Origin: JACCTU01 sp963848525
Lineage (GTDB): Bacteria; Actinomycetota; Thermoleophilia; Gaiellales; Gaiellaceae
DNA length: 64,000 nt
Reading direction: 5' to 3'
Assembly (NCBI GenBank): GCA_963848525.1
Contig: CAWKDZ010000005.1
Location: forward strand, 682,001 to 746,000
This document shows, piece after piece, positions 17,907 to 26,221 of the stretch. The stretch's first letter is position 1. Each line of letters starts with the position of its first letter. The notes under the pieces are model-generated. The model was not told the origin of the DNA, did not search any database, and saw only the letters and a list, made by a program, of their open reading frames with translations. The position numbers were made by a program, and so were the translations under genes.

Positions 17907-18125
17907 TCAGACGCGGTCGTCGCGCGTGGGAGCGTCGCAATCCCAGCCGCGCTCGGGCGAGGACACGGGCAGGACGCGCTCCTCGATCACCTGGCGCTGG
18001 GCCGCGGTCACCGAGCGCTGGAGCTCGGCGTCGACCCCCACCAGGCCGTGGACGGAGATGCCGACCATGCTCAGGCCGACGCCGACTGCCGCAGCAAACG
18101 CGGACCGCGATGCGAAGCTCCCCAT
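17907..18125 (-). CDS. small N-terminally anchored protein
   Basis: This 72-residue frame starts with a hydrophobic segment (residues 8-30) that could be a signal anchor, followed by a charged, glutamine-rich part and a C-terminus ending CDAPTRDDRV. It is not recognisable as a known family. It lies 19 bases before the spermidine-synthase-like gene on the same strand, so it may be the first gene of that operon. No strong ribosome-binding site is seen, which lowers the confidence. Confidence 0.45.
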   Translation of the reverse strand: MGSFASRSAFAAAVGVGLSMVGISVHGLVGVDAELQRSVTAAQRQVIEERVLPVSSPERGWDCDAPTRDDRV

Positions 18126-18183
18126 GCCGCGGCAGTCAAGCGGGCGAACACTAAGCCAAGGTAAGCGAAACCCGAGAGTTTCC

Positions 18184-19398
18184 TCAGGGGCTCTGGGTCT
18201 GGTTGGGGCGCTCGCCGAGCGTGACCGTGACCGTGCGCTCGTCGCCGCCGCGCTGGACCGTGACCTCGATCTCGTCGCCGGGCTCGTTGTCGTCGATCGC
18301 CGCCGCGATGTCGTCGGGATCCTGGACCTCGTCGCCGTCCACGCGCGTGACCACGTCGCCGGCCTCCAGACCGGCGCGCTCGGCCGGGCCGCCGGCCGTC
18401 GCCTGCTGCACCTGCGCGCCGCCGCCGGACGCCGGGCTGGTGCTGAGGCCGAGGTAGGCGTGCTCGGGCGTCGCGCCGCGCTTGAGCTCGGGCAGGACGT
18501 CGCGAACCGTGTTGGCCGGCACCGCGAAGCCGATGCCGACGCTGCCGCCGCTCCCGCCCGCGGTGGCGATCTGCGAGTTGACGCCGATGACCTCGCCGCT
18601 CGCGTTCAGCAGCGGGCCGCCGGAGTTGCCGGGGTTGATCGGGGCGTCGGTCTGGATGACCCGGTCGATCGAGAAGCCGTTCGGCGCCTGGATCTGGCGC
18701 TCGAGGCCGGACACGATGCCCGCCGTCGCGGTGCGGTCGAGGCCCAGCGGGTAGCCGATCGCCACCGCGGCGTCGCCGACCTGGACGTCGGCCGAGTCGG
18801 CGAGCGCGAGCGGCCGCACGCCCTCGGCGGCGCCGGCGTCGACCTGGATCGCGGCGAGGTCGGTCGAGGCGTCGACGCCGAGCACGCGCGCGTCGTGCAG
18901 CGGGCCGTCGTCGTTGAAGCGCACCTGCACCTGCTGGTTGTCGCCGACCACGTGCGCGTTGGTGACGATCGTGCCGTCGCCGTCGACGAGGAAGCCGGTG
19001 CCGGAGCCGCTGCCCGCACGCACGGAGACGACGCTCGGGCTGGCCGCGGCGTAGACGCTGCGCACGAGATCGCTGTCGGAACCGCCGCCGGCGACGACCG
19101 GCGCGGTCGGAGTCGTCGCCGTCGCGGGAGACTGCTCGTCGCCCACGATGCCGGTGCCGAGCAGGACCGCGGTCACGAGCGCGGCGGACACGGCGCCGCC
19201 GCCGACCGCCGCCAGCCAGCGCGACCCGCCTCCACCGCCGCGCTGCGGCGGTGGCGCCCCGGCCCCGGCGCTGCCGGTACGCCGCGGCGGCACGCCACCG
19301 CGGTCGTCGTCGCGCGGCGGCTCGGCAGGGCGCTCGTCACGCAGGGGTGCCGGTGAATAGGTGCGGGTCGGGGGGCCGTCGGCCCAGAGGCGGTCCAT
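18184..19398 (-). CDS. HtrA/DegP-type membrane-anchored serine protease with PDZ domain
   Basis: The 404-residue protein has a proline-rich cytoplasmic head (residues 1-60), one membrane helix (62-86), a trypsin-like protease domain and a C-terminal PDZ domain (about 310-395). The catalytic triad is His149 in TNAHVV, Asp180 in DASTDLA and Ser259 in GNSGGP. It is an envelope quality-control protease facing outward. ATG 19398 is preceded by AGGAG at a good distance. The gene is divergent from a sigma factor gene, and four tandem 11-nt repeats lie in the shared control region, so a common regulator is likely. Confidence 0.93.
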   Translation of the reverse strand: MDRLWADGPPTRTYSPAPLRDERPAEPPRDDDRGGVPPRRTGSAGAGAPPPQRGGGGGSRWLAAVGGGAVSAALVTAVLLGTGIVGDEQSPATATTPTAPVVAGGGSDSDLVRSVYAAASPSVVSVRAGSGSGTGFLVDGDGTIVTNAHVVGDNQQVQVRFNDDGPLHDARVLGVDASTDLAAIQVDAGAAEGVRPLALADSADVQVGDAAVAIGYPLGLDRTATAGIVSGLERQIQAPNGFSIDRVIQTDAPINPGNSGGPLLNASGEVIGVNSQIATAGGSGGSVGIGFAVPANTVRDVLPELKRGATPEHAYLGLSTSPASGGGAQVQQATAGGPAERAGLEAGDVVTRVDGDEVQDPDDIAAAIDDNEPGDEIEVTVQRGGDERTVTVTLGERPNQTQSP

Positions 19399-19461
19399 GG
19401 TCGTCTCCTGGATTCGTTTCTGGAGCCGACGCTAGGCGCGCGCGCGTCAGCCCCGCATAAG

Positions 19462-19505
19462 GCTTGAGCCGCCCTTGAGGGTGCATTCAGAACCGCTTGA
19501 GGGTC
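19462..19505 (+). promoter_or_regulatory. four tandem 11-nt direct repeats (three CTTGAG cores)
   Basis: The segment divides into four consecutive 11-base units: gcttgagccgc, ccttgagggtg, cattcagaacc and gcttgagggtc. Three share CTTGAG at the same position, and the third unit is a weaker copy. The 11-base step puts all units on one face of the DNA. This is the arrangement bound by PhoB/PhoP/OmpR-type response regulators. It lies 20 bases before the sigma factor start and 63 bases from the htrA start. Confidence 0.6.
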
Positions 19506-19525
19506 CGCTTCGAAAGTGGCTGCAC

Positions 19526-20362
19526 ATGAGCGAACGCCACGACGACGGACTGGCCCTTCACTTGCGGCGGATTGCCCGCACTCCGCTGCTGACGGCCGCC
19601 CAGGAGCAGGCGCTCGCCCGACGTGTCGAGCGCGGCGACCTGGCCGCCAAGGACCACATGATCGAGGCCAACCTGCGGCTCGTCGTGCACATCGCCAAGC
19701 GCTTCCAGCGCGACGACACCGGCCTGACGATGCAGGACCTGATCCAGGAGGGCACGATCGGGCTCGTGCGCGCCGTCGAGAAGTTCGACTACCGGCGCGG
19801 CTTCCGCTTCTCCACGTACGCGACGCTGTGGATCCGCCAGTCGGTCGGTCGCGCGCTGGCCGACAAGGGCCGGATCGTGCGGCTCCCGATCCCGGTCGCC
19901 GACAAGGTGCGCAAGATCGAGATCGCGGAGAGTCGCCTGACCGGCTCGCTCGGCGTCATCCCCAACGACGAGGAGCTCGCCGCGGCGCTGGAGTGGGAGG
20001 TCGAGGACGTCGAGCGCCTGCGCGGCGCGGGCCGGCGGCCCGCTTCGCTCGACGCGCCGATCGGCGACGACGCCGAGACCGAGCTGGGCGACCTGCTGGC
20101 CGCCCCGACGCTCTCGCCCGAGGAGGAGGCCGTGGCGGGCGCGGAGCGCGACGGGATCAACGCCGTGCTCGGCCAGCTCGGCCACACCGAGCGCCGCGTG
20201 CTCGAGCTGCGCTTCGGGCTCGGCGGCGAGGCGCCCCACACCCCGACCGAGACGGCTCGGGCCATGGGCGTGAAGCCGCACCAGGTGCGGCAGGTCGAGG
20301 ACCGCGCGCTGCGCGCGCTGGGCGCGCTGCCGGACGCGCGCGAGCTGCTCGACGCTGCGTAG
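19526..20362 (+). CDS. RNA polymerase sigma-70 factor (group 2, SigA-like)
   Basis: From ATG 19526 the product is 278 residues. Region 1.2/2 contains ARRVERGDLAAKDHMIEANL and the highly conserved RFSTYATLWIRQSVGRA; region 3 follows (residues 130-190), and region 4 with a helix-turn-helix (TPTETARAMGVKPHQVRQVE) closes the protein. It lacks the long N-terminal extension of the primary sigma factor, so it is an alternative, non-essential type. The frame extends to an in-frame ATG at 19475, but the conserved start fits 19526. The tandem repeat array just upstream suggests that it is activated by a response regulator. Confidence 0.92.
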   Translation: MSERHDDGLALHLRRIARTPLLTAAQEQALARRVERGDLAAKDHMIEANLRLVVHIAKRFQRDDTGLTMQDLIQEGTIGLVRAVEKFDYRRGFRFSTYATLWIRQSVGRALADKGRIVRLPIPVADKVRKIEIAESRLTGSLGVIPNDEELAAALEWEVEDVERLRGAGRRPASLDAPIGDDAETELGDLLAAPTLSPEEEAVAGAERDGINAVLGQLGHTERRVLELRFGLGGEAPHTPTETARAMGVKPHQVRQVEDRALRALGALPDARELLDAA

Positions 20363-20388
20363 CCGCCGTTCCGGGTAGCAGGCAGTGC

Positions 20389-21345
20389 ATGCCGCGCGTC
20401 GCGCTGCACTGCTCGCACGAGCAGATCCCTCCGAGCGCGCTGCTGCGCGCGATCGGCCGCGCCGAGCAGGCGGGGTTCGACGGCGGCATGTCGTCGGACC
20501 ACTTCTCGCCGTGGAGCGAGCGCCAGGGCGAGTCGGGTTTCGCGTGGTCGTTCCTCGGAGCGGCGCTGGCCACCACCAGCCTGCCGTTCGGCGTCGTCAA
20601 CGCGCCCGGCCAGCGCTACCACCCGGCGATCATCGCCCAGGCCGCGGCGAGCCTTGCCGAGATGTTCCCCGACCGCCTGTGGATCGCGCTCGGCACGGGC
20701 GAGGCGTCGAACGAGCACATCACCGGCGCACGCTGGCCGTCGAAGGCCGACCGCACCGCCCGCCTGCGCGAGTGCGTCGACGTCATGCGCGCGCTGTTCG
20801 CCGGCGAGGAGGTCAGCCACCGCGGGCACGTGGTCGTCGACCGCGCGCGCCTGTGGACGCTGCCCGAGCGCCCGCCACCGCTGTTCGGCGCCGCGGTCAG
20901 CGAGGCGACGGCGCGCTGGGCGGCCTCGTGGGCCGACGGGCTGGCGACGGTCAACGCGCCGGTCGAGCAGCTGCGGCGCATCGTCGACGCCTACCGCTCG
21001 GCGGGCGGCCGCGGCCCGCTCGTGCTCCAGGTCCACCTCTCGTGGGCGGCGACCGAGGAGGAGGCGCTACGGATCGCGCACGACCAGTGGCGGACCAACG
21101 TGTTCGCGCCGCCGGTCCCGTGGGACCTCGAGCTGGTCGAGCACTTCGACGCGGCCGCCAAGTTCGTGCGTCCCGAGGACGTACGCGACAGCGTGCTCGT
21201 CTCGGCCGACGTCGAGCGCCACGTCGAAGCGCTCACCGAGCTCGCCGCGCTCGGCTTCGACGCGCTGGCGCTGCACCACGTCGGCCAAGAGCTCGACCCG
21301 TTCATCGACGCCTTCGGCGAGCACGTCCTCCCCCGCCTGCGATGA
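20389..21345 (+). CDS. LLM-class flavin-dependent oxidoreductase (TIGR03885-like)
   Basis: The 318-residue protein is a luciferase-like TIM-barrel enzyme. Its segments SSDHFSPW, VNAPGQRYHPAIIAQAAASL and ALGTGEASNEHITG match the LLM class, and the start MPRVALHCSHEQ fits the TIGR03885 subgroup, which I recall as not F420-dependent. It is 24 bases after the sigma factor and overlaps the GH13 gene by four bases (ATGA), so the two enzymes are made together. The substrate is unknown; the link with a sugar-active enzyme suggests carbohydrate or storage-compound metabolism, but this is inference. Confidence 0.85.
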   Translation: MPRVALHCSHEQIPPSALLRAIGRAEQAGFDGGMSSDHFSPWSERQGESGFAWSFLGAALATTSLPFGVVNAPGQRYHPAIIAQAAASLAEMFPDRLWIALGTGEASNEHITGARWPSKADRTARLRECVDVMRALFAGEEVSHRGHVVVDRARLWTLPERPPPLFGAAVSEATARWAASWADGLATVNAPVEQLRRIVDAYRSAGGRGPLVLQVHLSWAATEEEALRIAHDQWRTNVFAPPVPWDLELVEHFDAAAKFVRPEDVRDSVLVSADVERHVEALTELAALGFDALALHHVGQELDPFIDAFGEHVLPRLR

Positions 21346-22994
21346 GGGCCAAGGTCACCAGCGACCTGTGGTGGAAGGACGCGGTCCTCTACTGCCTCGA
21401 CGTCGAGACGTTCTACGACGCGGACGGCGACGGCTGCGGCGACCTCGTCGGGCTGACCCAGCGGATCGACTACCTCGCCGGGATCGGCATCAGCTGCCTG
21501 TGGCTGATGCCGTTCTACACCTCCCCGAACCGCGACGACGGCTACGACATCGTCGACTACTACGCGGTCGACCCGAGGCTGGGGACGTTCGGCGACCTCA
21601 CGGAGCTGATCCGCACCGCGCGCGATCGCGGGATGCGGGTGATCGCCGACTTCGTGATGAACCACACGTCGGACCAGCACCCGTGGTTCCAGGCGGCCCG
21701 CGAGAGCCGCGACTCGCCGTACCGCGACTTCTACGTCTGGAGTGACGACAAGCCGGAGGAGAAGCCCGGCGACGTGGTCTTCCCGGACAAGGAGGACTCC
21801 AACTGGGCGTGGGACGAGCAGGCCGGCCAGTACTACCTGCACCGCTTCTACTCGCACCAGCCGGACCTCAACATGGCGAACCCACAGGTACGGGACGAAC
21901 TGGCGCAGGTCATGGGCTTCTGGCTCGCCCAGGGCCTGTCCGGCTTCCGCGTGGACGCCGTGCCCTTCATGATCGAGCCGACCGGCCTGCCGGAGGGCGC
22001 GATCGTCGACCCGCACGAGCTGCTGCGCGACCTGCGGCGGCATCTCAACCGCCGCGACGGCGAGGCCGTCCTGCTCGGCGAGGTGAACCTGCCGCCGAAG
22101 GACGTGCGCGCCTTCCTCGGCGACGAGGACGGCGACGAGCTGCACATGGTGCTCGACTTCCTCGGCAACCAGGCGCTCTACCTGGCGCTGGCGCGGGGTG
22201 ACGCCGCGACGCTGGCGGGTGCGCTGCGCGCGATGCCGGAGCTGCCCGAGGAGGCGTCGCTCGGGCGCTTCGTGCGCAACCACGACGAGCTGACGCTCGA
22301 CAAGCTCTCCGAGAGCGAGCGGCAGGAGGTGTTCGCGCGCTTCGGCCCCGACAAGTCGATGCAGCTCTACGGGCGCGGCATCCGTCGCCGGCTGCCGACC
22401 ATGCTCGACGGCGACCAGCGGGCGATCCGGATGGCGTACTCGCTGGCCTTCTCGCTGCCCGGCACGCCGGTGCTCTTCTACGGCGAGGAGATCGGCATGG
22501 GCGAGAACCTCGACGTCGAGGGACGGATGGCCGTGCGCACGCCGATGCAGTGGTCGGCCGAGCGCAACGGCGGCTTCTCGACGGTGGAGGATCCCGCGCA
22601 GCTGCGGCGGCCGCTCCCGGACGGCCCGTTCGGGCCCGAGCACGTCAACGTCGCGGCCCAGCGGCGCGACCCGCAGTCCCTAATGAGCTGGTTCGAGCGG
22701 CTCGTGCGCCGCCGCCGCGAGTGCCCCGAGCTGGGCTTCGGCACGCTCGAGCTGCTCGAGACCGGCGAGCCGTCCGTCTTCGCCCACCGCTGTGACTGGG
22801 AGGGCTCCACGATCGTGGCGGTGCACGAGCTCGCCGGCCGCGAGGTCGAGGTCACCGTGCCGGTCGAGGACGGCGAGGCGCTCGTCGACCTCTTCGCCGA
22901 GGCCGAGCACCCGCTGCCCGCCACGCTCCCCCTCGCCCCCTACGCCGCGCACTGGTTCCGGGTGCGGCGCGAGGGTGTGCGGATGCCGCCTTGA
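21342..22994 (+). CDS. GH13 alpha-amylase family enzyme, trehalose-synthase-like
   Basis: The 550-residue product has the (beta/alpha)8 barrel of GH13. The catalytic residues are visible: nucleophile Asp205 in GFRVDAVPF, acid Glu247 in LLGEVN and Asp315 in FVRNHDEL, with ADFVMNHTSDQHPWF as conserved region I. The start DLWWKDAVLYCLDVETFYD resembles trehalose synthases (maltose to trehalose), and RTPMQWS also fits that group, but the sequence is too divergent to be sure. It lacks a signal peptide, so it acts on cytoplasmic sugars. It is translationally coupled to the LLM oxidoreductase. Confidence 0.88.
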   Translation: MRAKVTSDLWWKDAVLYCLDVETFYDADGDGCGDLVGLTQRIDYLAGIGISCLWLMPFYTSPNRDDGYDIVDYYAVDPRLGTFGDLTELIRTARDRGMRVIADFVMNHTSDQHPWFQAARESRDSPYRDFYVWSDDKPEEKPGDVVFPDKEDSNWAWDEQAGQYYLHRFYSHQPDLNMANPQVRDELAQVMGFWLAQGLSGFRVDAVPFMIEPTGLPEGAIVDPHELLRDLRRHLNRRDGEAVLLGEVNLPPKDVRAFLGDEDGDELHMVLDFLGNQALYLALARGDAATLAGALRAMPELPEEASLGRFVRNHDELTLDKLSESERQEVFARFGPDKSMQLYGRGIRRRLPTMLDGDQRAIRMAYSLAFSLPGTPVLFYGEEIGMGENLDVEGRMAVRTPMQWSAERNGGFSTVEDPAQLRRPLPDGPFGPEHVNVAAQRRDPQSLMSWFERLVRRRRECPELGFGTLELLETGEPSVFAHRCDWEGSTIVAVHELAGREVEVTVPVEDGEALVDLFAEAEHPLPATLPLAPYAAHWFRVRREGVRMPP

Positions 22995-23023
22995 TTGACA
23001 GGCAAGTCCCGCAGTACTAAAAA
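22995..23023 (+). promoter_or_regulatory. sigma-70-type promoter for the M14 carboxypeptidase
   Basis: A perfect TTGACA at 22995-23000 is followed after 17 bases by TAAAAA at 23018-23023 inside an A-rich patch that stands out in this GC-rich sequence. It begins directly after the GH13 stop codon and is 40 bases before the carboxypeptidase ATG. Confidence 0.6.
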
Positions 23024-23062
23024 TCCGGTCAGGCAGGCGGGAAGTCGATCGTGGGGGGATTC

Positions 23063-26000
23063 ATGAAGCGCGCACTTGCTGCGTCCGTATCGGTAGTTCT
23101 CGCCGTGCTGGTGGCGAGCGCCAGTGCTCACGCGGCTGACCGGCTCGAGGTCTACAAGGGCAAGGTGAGTCGCGCACAGCTCGGTGCGCTCGCCGAGCTC
23201 GGCATCGACCGCCACGAGCTGCAGGTGCGCCGCGCAGCGGGTGGCAAGCTCCGCGTCGAGCTGATCCTCAGCGGACGCCAAGCCCAGCAATTGCGGGGCA
23301 AGGGCCTCGCGCTCAGCGTCAAGAAGGTCCGCGGGAAGAGCGCGACGGCACGCGCCGCTCAGACGGGCGACGGGGTCTTCCGGCCGTACTCCGGCGCCGG
23401 CGGGCTCCGCGAGGAGTACGAGCAGGCGGCGCGCGACAACCGCCGGATCGCGAAGCTCGTCACCATCGGCAGGACCGTCCAGGGCAAGCCGATCGTGGCG
23501 CTCAAGGTGACCAAGGACCCGGACAGGCGCGACGGCCGCAAGCCGTCGGTCTTGTACCTCGGCGCCCAGCACGCGCGCGAGTGGATCACGCCCGAGATGA
23601 ACCGGCGCCTGATGCACTACGTGCTCGACGGCTACAACACGAATCGCACGATCCGCAAGCTCGTCGACACGCGCGAGCTGTGGTTCGTCCCGGTCGCCAA
23701 CCCGGACGGCTACGACTGGTCGTTCACCCCCGGCCAGCGGCTGTGGCGCAAGAACCTGCGCGACAACAACGGCGACGGGCGGATCGCGCCCGGCGACGGC
23801 GTCGACCTGAACCGCAACTATGCGACCAAGTGGGGCTACGACAACGAGGGGTCGTCGCCCGACCCGGGCAGCGAGACCTACCGCGGCCCGGGGCCGAACT
23901 CCGAGCCCGAGTCCCAGGCGCTCGACAGCTTCATGGGGCGCGTCGGCTTCGAGTTCTTCGTCAACTACCACTCCGCCGCCGAACTGCTGCTCTACGGCAC
24001 CGGCTGGCAGGTGGCCACGCCGACGCCGGACGACGTGATTTACGAGGCGATGGCCGGTGACGACGCCAACCCGGCGATCCCCGGCTACGACCCCGACATC
24101 TCGGCCGAGCTCTACACGACGAACGGCGATACCGACACGCACATGACCGAGGAGTACGGCACGCTCGGCTTCACACCCGAGATGTCGACGTGCGAGGCGG
24201 CGTCGGACTCGGTGGCGGGCGACGAATGGGAGGCCGACGACTGCGCGAGCGGCTTCAACTTCCCGGACGACGAAGGGCTCATCCAAGCCGAGTTCGAGAA
24301 GAACATCCCGTTCGCGATCTCGGTCGCCACGTCGGCCGATGACCCGGACGACCCGGAGTCGGTCGTCGGGCGCCGCGCGGAGAACTTCCGCGTCGACACG
24401 TTCGACGTCTCCTACGGCGATCCGCAGACGGTGGCCGTGGTCGCCAAGCGGGCCATCAGAGGCCTGCACATGCACTACCGCATCGACGGCGGGCGGACTC
24501 GCACCGCCGACGCGCGCGAGTGGCGCGGCGGTGAGCGCTACGGCGACGAGAACGACGACTACTACGCGGAGTTCCGCGGCGTCGTCCGTGGAGCAGACCG
24601 CGGCGACGACGTGCGAGTGTGGTTCGAGGGCTATAAGAAGGGCAAGGGCGAGGTCCGGAGCGAGAGCTTCGTGTACCGGGTCGCGCGCGACAGTGGCGAC
24701 GACGTGCTGATCCTCGCCAACGAGGACTACACGGGCGTGAACCCGACCTACCCGGCCGGCACCAACGCGCCCAAGTACGTGCGGGCGCACCGGCGGGCGA
24801 TCCGGCAGGCCGGCTATCGGGCCGATGTCTGGGACGTCGACCGCCGCGGCGTGCCGCACGACCTCGGCGTGCTCGACCACTACGACGCGGTGCTCTGGTA
24901 CCTCGGCGACAACCGGCTCACCCAGGATCCGGAGGACGAGCTCATCCGGATCGGGAGTGGGCAGTTCCGGGACGTCGCGGTGGCCGAGCGCCAGCAGTAC
25001 CTCACGCTGCGGGTGCGCGACTACCTCAACGACGGTGGCAAGCTCATCCACGCCGGCGAGACCGCGCAGTACGAGGGCAACCCGGCCGTCGGGGTCAATC
25101 AGCTCGTCGGCGGCCTCTACTACGCCACCAACGGCGACGAGACGAGCGAGTGCGTCGTCACGGTGAGCATCTACGACGACTGTCTGATCCTGGCGAACGA
25201 CTTCCGCCAGTACTACCTCGGGGCATTCACGCGCACCGACTACTTCACCGAGCCCGCCTCGGTGGCCGGCATCGCCGACCCGATCGACGGTTTCCTCGGG
25301 AACCTCGCCGCCGGAGACAACCCACTCGACGAGGCGGGGGTCTTCCAGCCGACGAGCGACGTGTTGCCGCCCGACGAGTTCCCGCAGTTCACGAGCTGGG
25401 GCTCGGCGGAGTACCCGCAGGCGGGCGGTCCGTACTCGCCGGTCGAGGGCACGCGGTACGCGGGAGCGGTCCACGCGGACAACTCGTACATGCGGCTCAC
25501 CAAGACCGTCGACCTCGGCACGGCAACGAGCGCGCAGCTGCAGTTCCAGCTGTCGCTCAACGCCGAGCAGGACTACGACTTCCTGGTCGTCGAGGCGCAC
25601 ACCGTCGGCCGGGACAACTGGACGACGCTGGCGGGGACGGGGACGTCGACCGACCGGCCGGCGGACTGCGACCAGGGCTTCCTGGTCGCGCTGCACCCGT
25701 TCCTGGGCCACTACTTCAGTGGTGACGACTGCGCCGGCCCCGGCTCGAGCGGCGCCTGGAACGGTCGTACGGGCACGACCAACGGCTGGCAGCAGGTGGC
25801 GTACGACGTGCCTGCGACGCTGCTCGGCGGCCAGGTCGAGGTCTCGATCACGTACGTGACCGACCCGGCGTTCGGCGGCGTGGGCGCGTTCGTCGACGAC
25901 ACGCGGTTCGTGATCAACGGCGGGGCCCCGACGCTGGCGGACGGCTTCGAGGGCACGAGCACCTGGAGCGTGCCCGGTGAGCCCGACGGCAGCCCGCCGA

Positions 26001-26158
26001 ACTCGAGCGACTGGGCCTTCGGCGAGCAGCTGGTGAACTTCTACGCCGGCACCTCGACCGAGGACACGCTGCTGCTGGGCTTCGGCCTCGAGCACCTGTC
26101 GACGGACGCGGAGCGCGCGGACCTCGTCCGCCGGGCGCTCGGCGGTCTGCTCGAGTAG
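23063..26158 (+). CDS. large secreted M14 zinc carboxypeptidase
   Basis: The 1031-residue protein begins with a signal peptide (residues 1-25). The M14 domain (about 100-430) has the zinc ligands His170 and Glu173 in QHAREW and His303 in NYHSAAE, and the catalytic Glu373 in FTPEMST. The following 600 residues include a segment (about 560-760) with ILANEDYTG and VLWYLGDN that resembles the middle part of similar actinobacterial M14 proteins, and a C-terminal beta-rich region (about 790-960) like the domain of immune-inhibitor-A metalloproteases. It is an extracellular protein-degrading enzyme. I chose ATG 23063 over GTG 23051 because the GGGGGGA run then acts as the ribosome-binding site. Confidence 0.9.
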   Translation: MKRALAASVSVVLAVLVASASAHAADRLEVYKGKVSRAQLGALAELGIDRHELQVRRAAGGKLRVELILSGRQAQQLRGKGLALSVKKVRGKSATARAAQTGDGVFRPYSGAGGLREEYEQAARDNRRIAKLVTIGRTVQGKPIVALKVTKDPDRRDGRKPSVLYLGAQHAREWITPEMNRRLMHYVLDGYNTNRTIRKLVDTRELWFVPVANPDGYDWSFTPGQRLWRKNLRDNNGDGRIAPGDGVDLNRNYATKWGYDNEGSSPDPGSETYRGPGPNSEPESQALDSFMGRVGFEFFVNYHSAAELLLYGTGWQVATPTPDDVIYEAMAGDDANPAIPGYDPDISAELYTTNGDTDTHMTEEYGTLGFTPEMSTCEAASDSVAGDEWEADDCASGFNFPDDEGLIQAEFEKNIPFAISVATSADDPDDPESVVGRRAENFRVDTFDVSYGDPQTVAVVAKRAIRGLHMHYRIDGGRTRTADAREWRGGERYGDENDDYYAEFRGVVRGADRGDDVRVWFEGYKKGKGEVRSESFVYRVARDSGDDVLILANEDYTGVNPTYPAGTNAPKYVRAHRRAIRQAGYRADVWDVDRRGVPHDLGVLDHYDAVLWYLGDNRLTQDPEDELIRIGSGQFRDVAVAERQQYLTLRVRDYLNDGGKLIHAGETAQYEGNPAVGVNQLVGGLYYATNGDETSECVVTVSIYDDCLILANDFRQYYLGAFTRTDYFTEPASVAGIADPIDGFLGNLAAGDNPLDEAGVFQPTSDVLPPDEFPQFTSWGSAEYPQAGGPYSPVEGTRYAGAVHADNSYMRLTKTVDLGTATSAQLQFQLSLNAEQDYDFLVVEAHTVGRDNWTTLAGTGTSTDRPADCDQGFLVALHPFLGHYFSGDDCAGPGSSGAWNGRTGTTNGWQQVAYDVPATLLGGQVEVSITYVTDPAFGGVGAFVDDTRFVINGGAPTLADGFEGTSTWSVPGEPDGSPPNSSDWAFGEQLVNFYAGTSTEDTLLLGFGLEHLSTDAERADLVRRALGGLLE

Positions 26159-26165
26159 ACGCGAC

Positions 26166-26205
26166 CGACGCTGCGGCGGCGCTCAGGCGCCGCCGCAGCG
26201 CGTCG
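26166..26205 (+). terminator. strong GC hairpin after the carboxypeptidase gene
   Basis: A 13-base-pair perfect stem (gctgcggcggcgc with its complement, 26170-26182 and 26187-26199) closes a TCAG loop, and CGAC/GTCG extends it past a two-base bulge. It starts eight bases after the stop codon. There is no T run, so it is either a GC-type terminator or an mRNA 3' stabiliser. Confidence 0.5.
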
Positions 26206-26221
26206 GCCATGAGAGGATTGG

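Noticed and set aside
22940..26095. A 1,051-codon open frame on the minus strand
   Set aside because: It is the antisense of the M14 carboxypeptidase gene. In such GC-rich DNA, reverse frames of real genes are often open. It has no signal, motif or family pattern, whereas the plus strand has a full zinc peptidase with a promoter.
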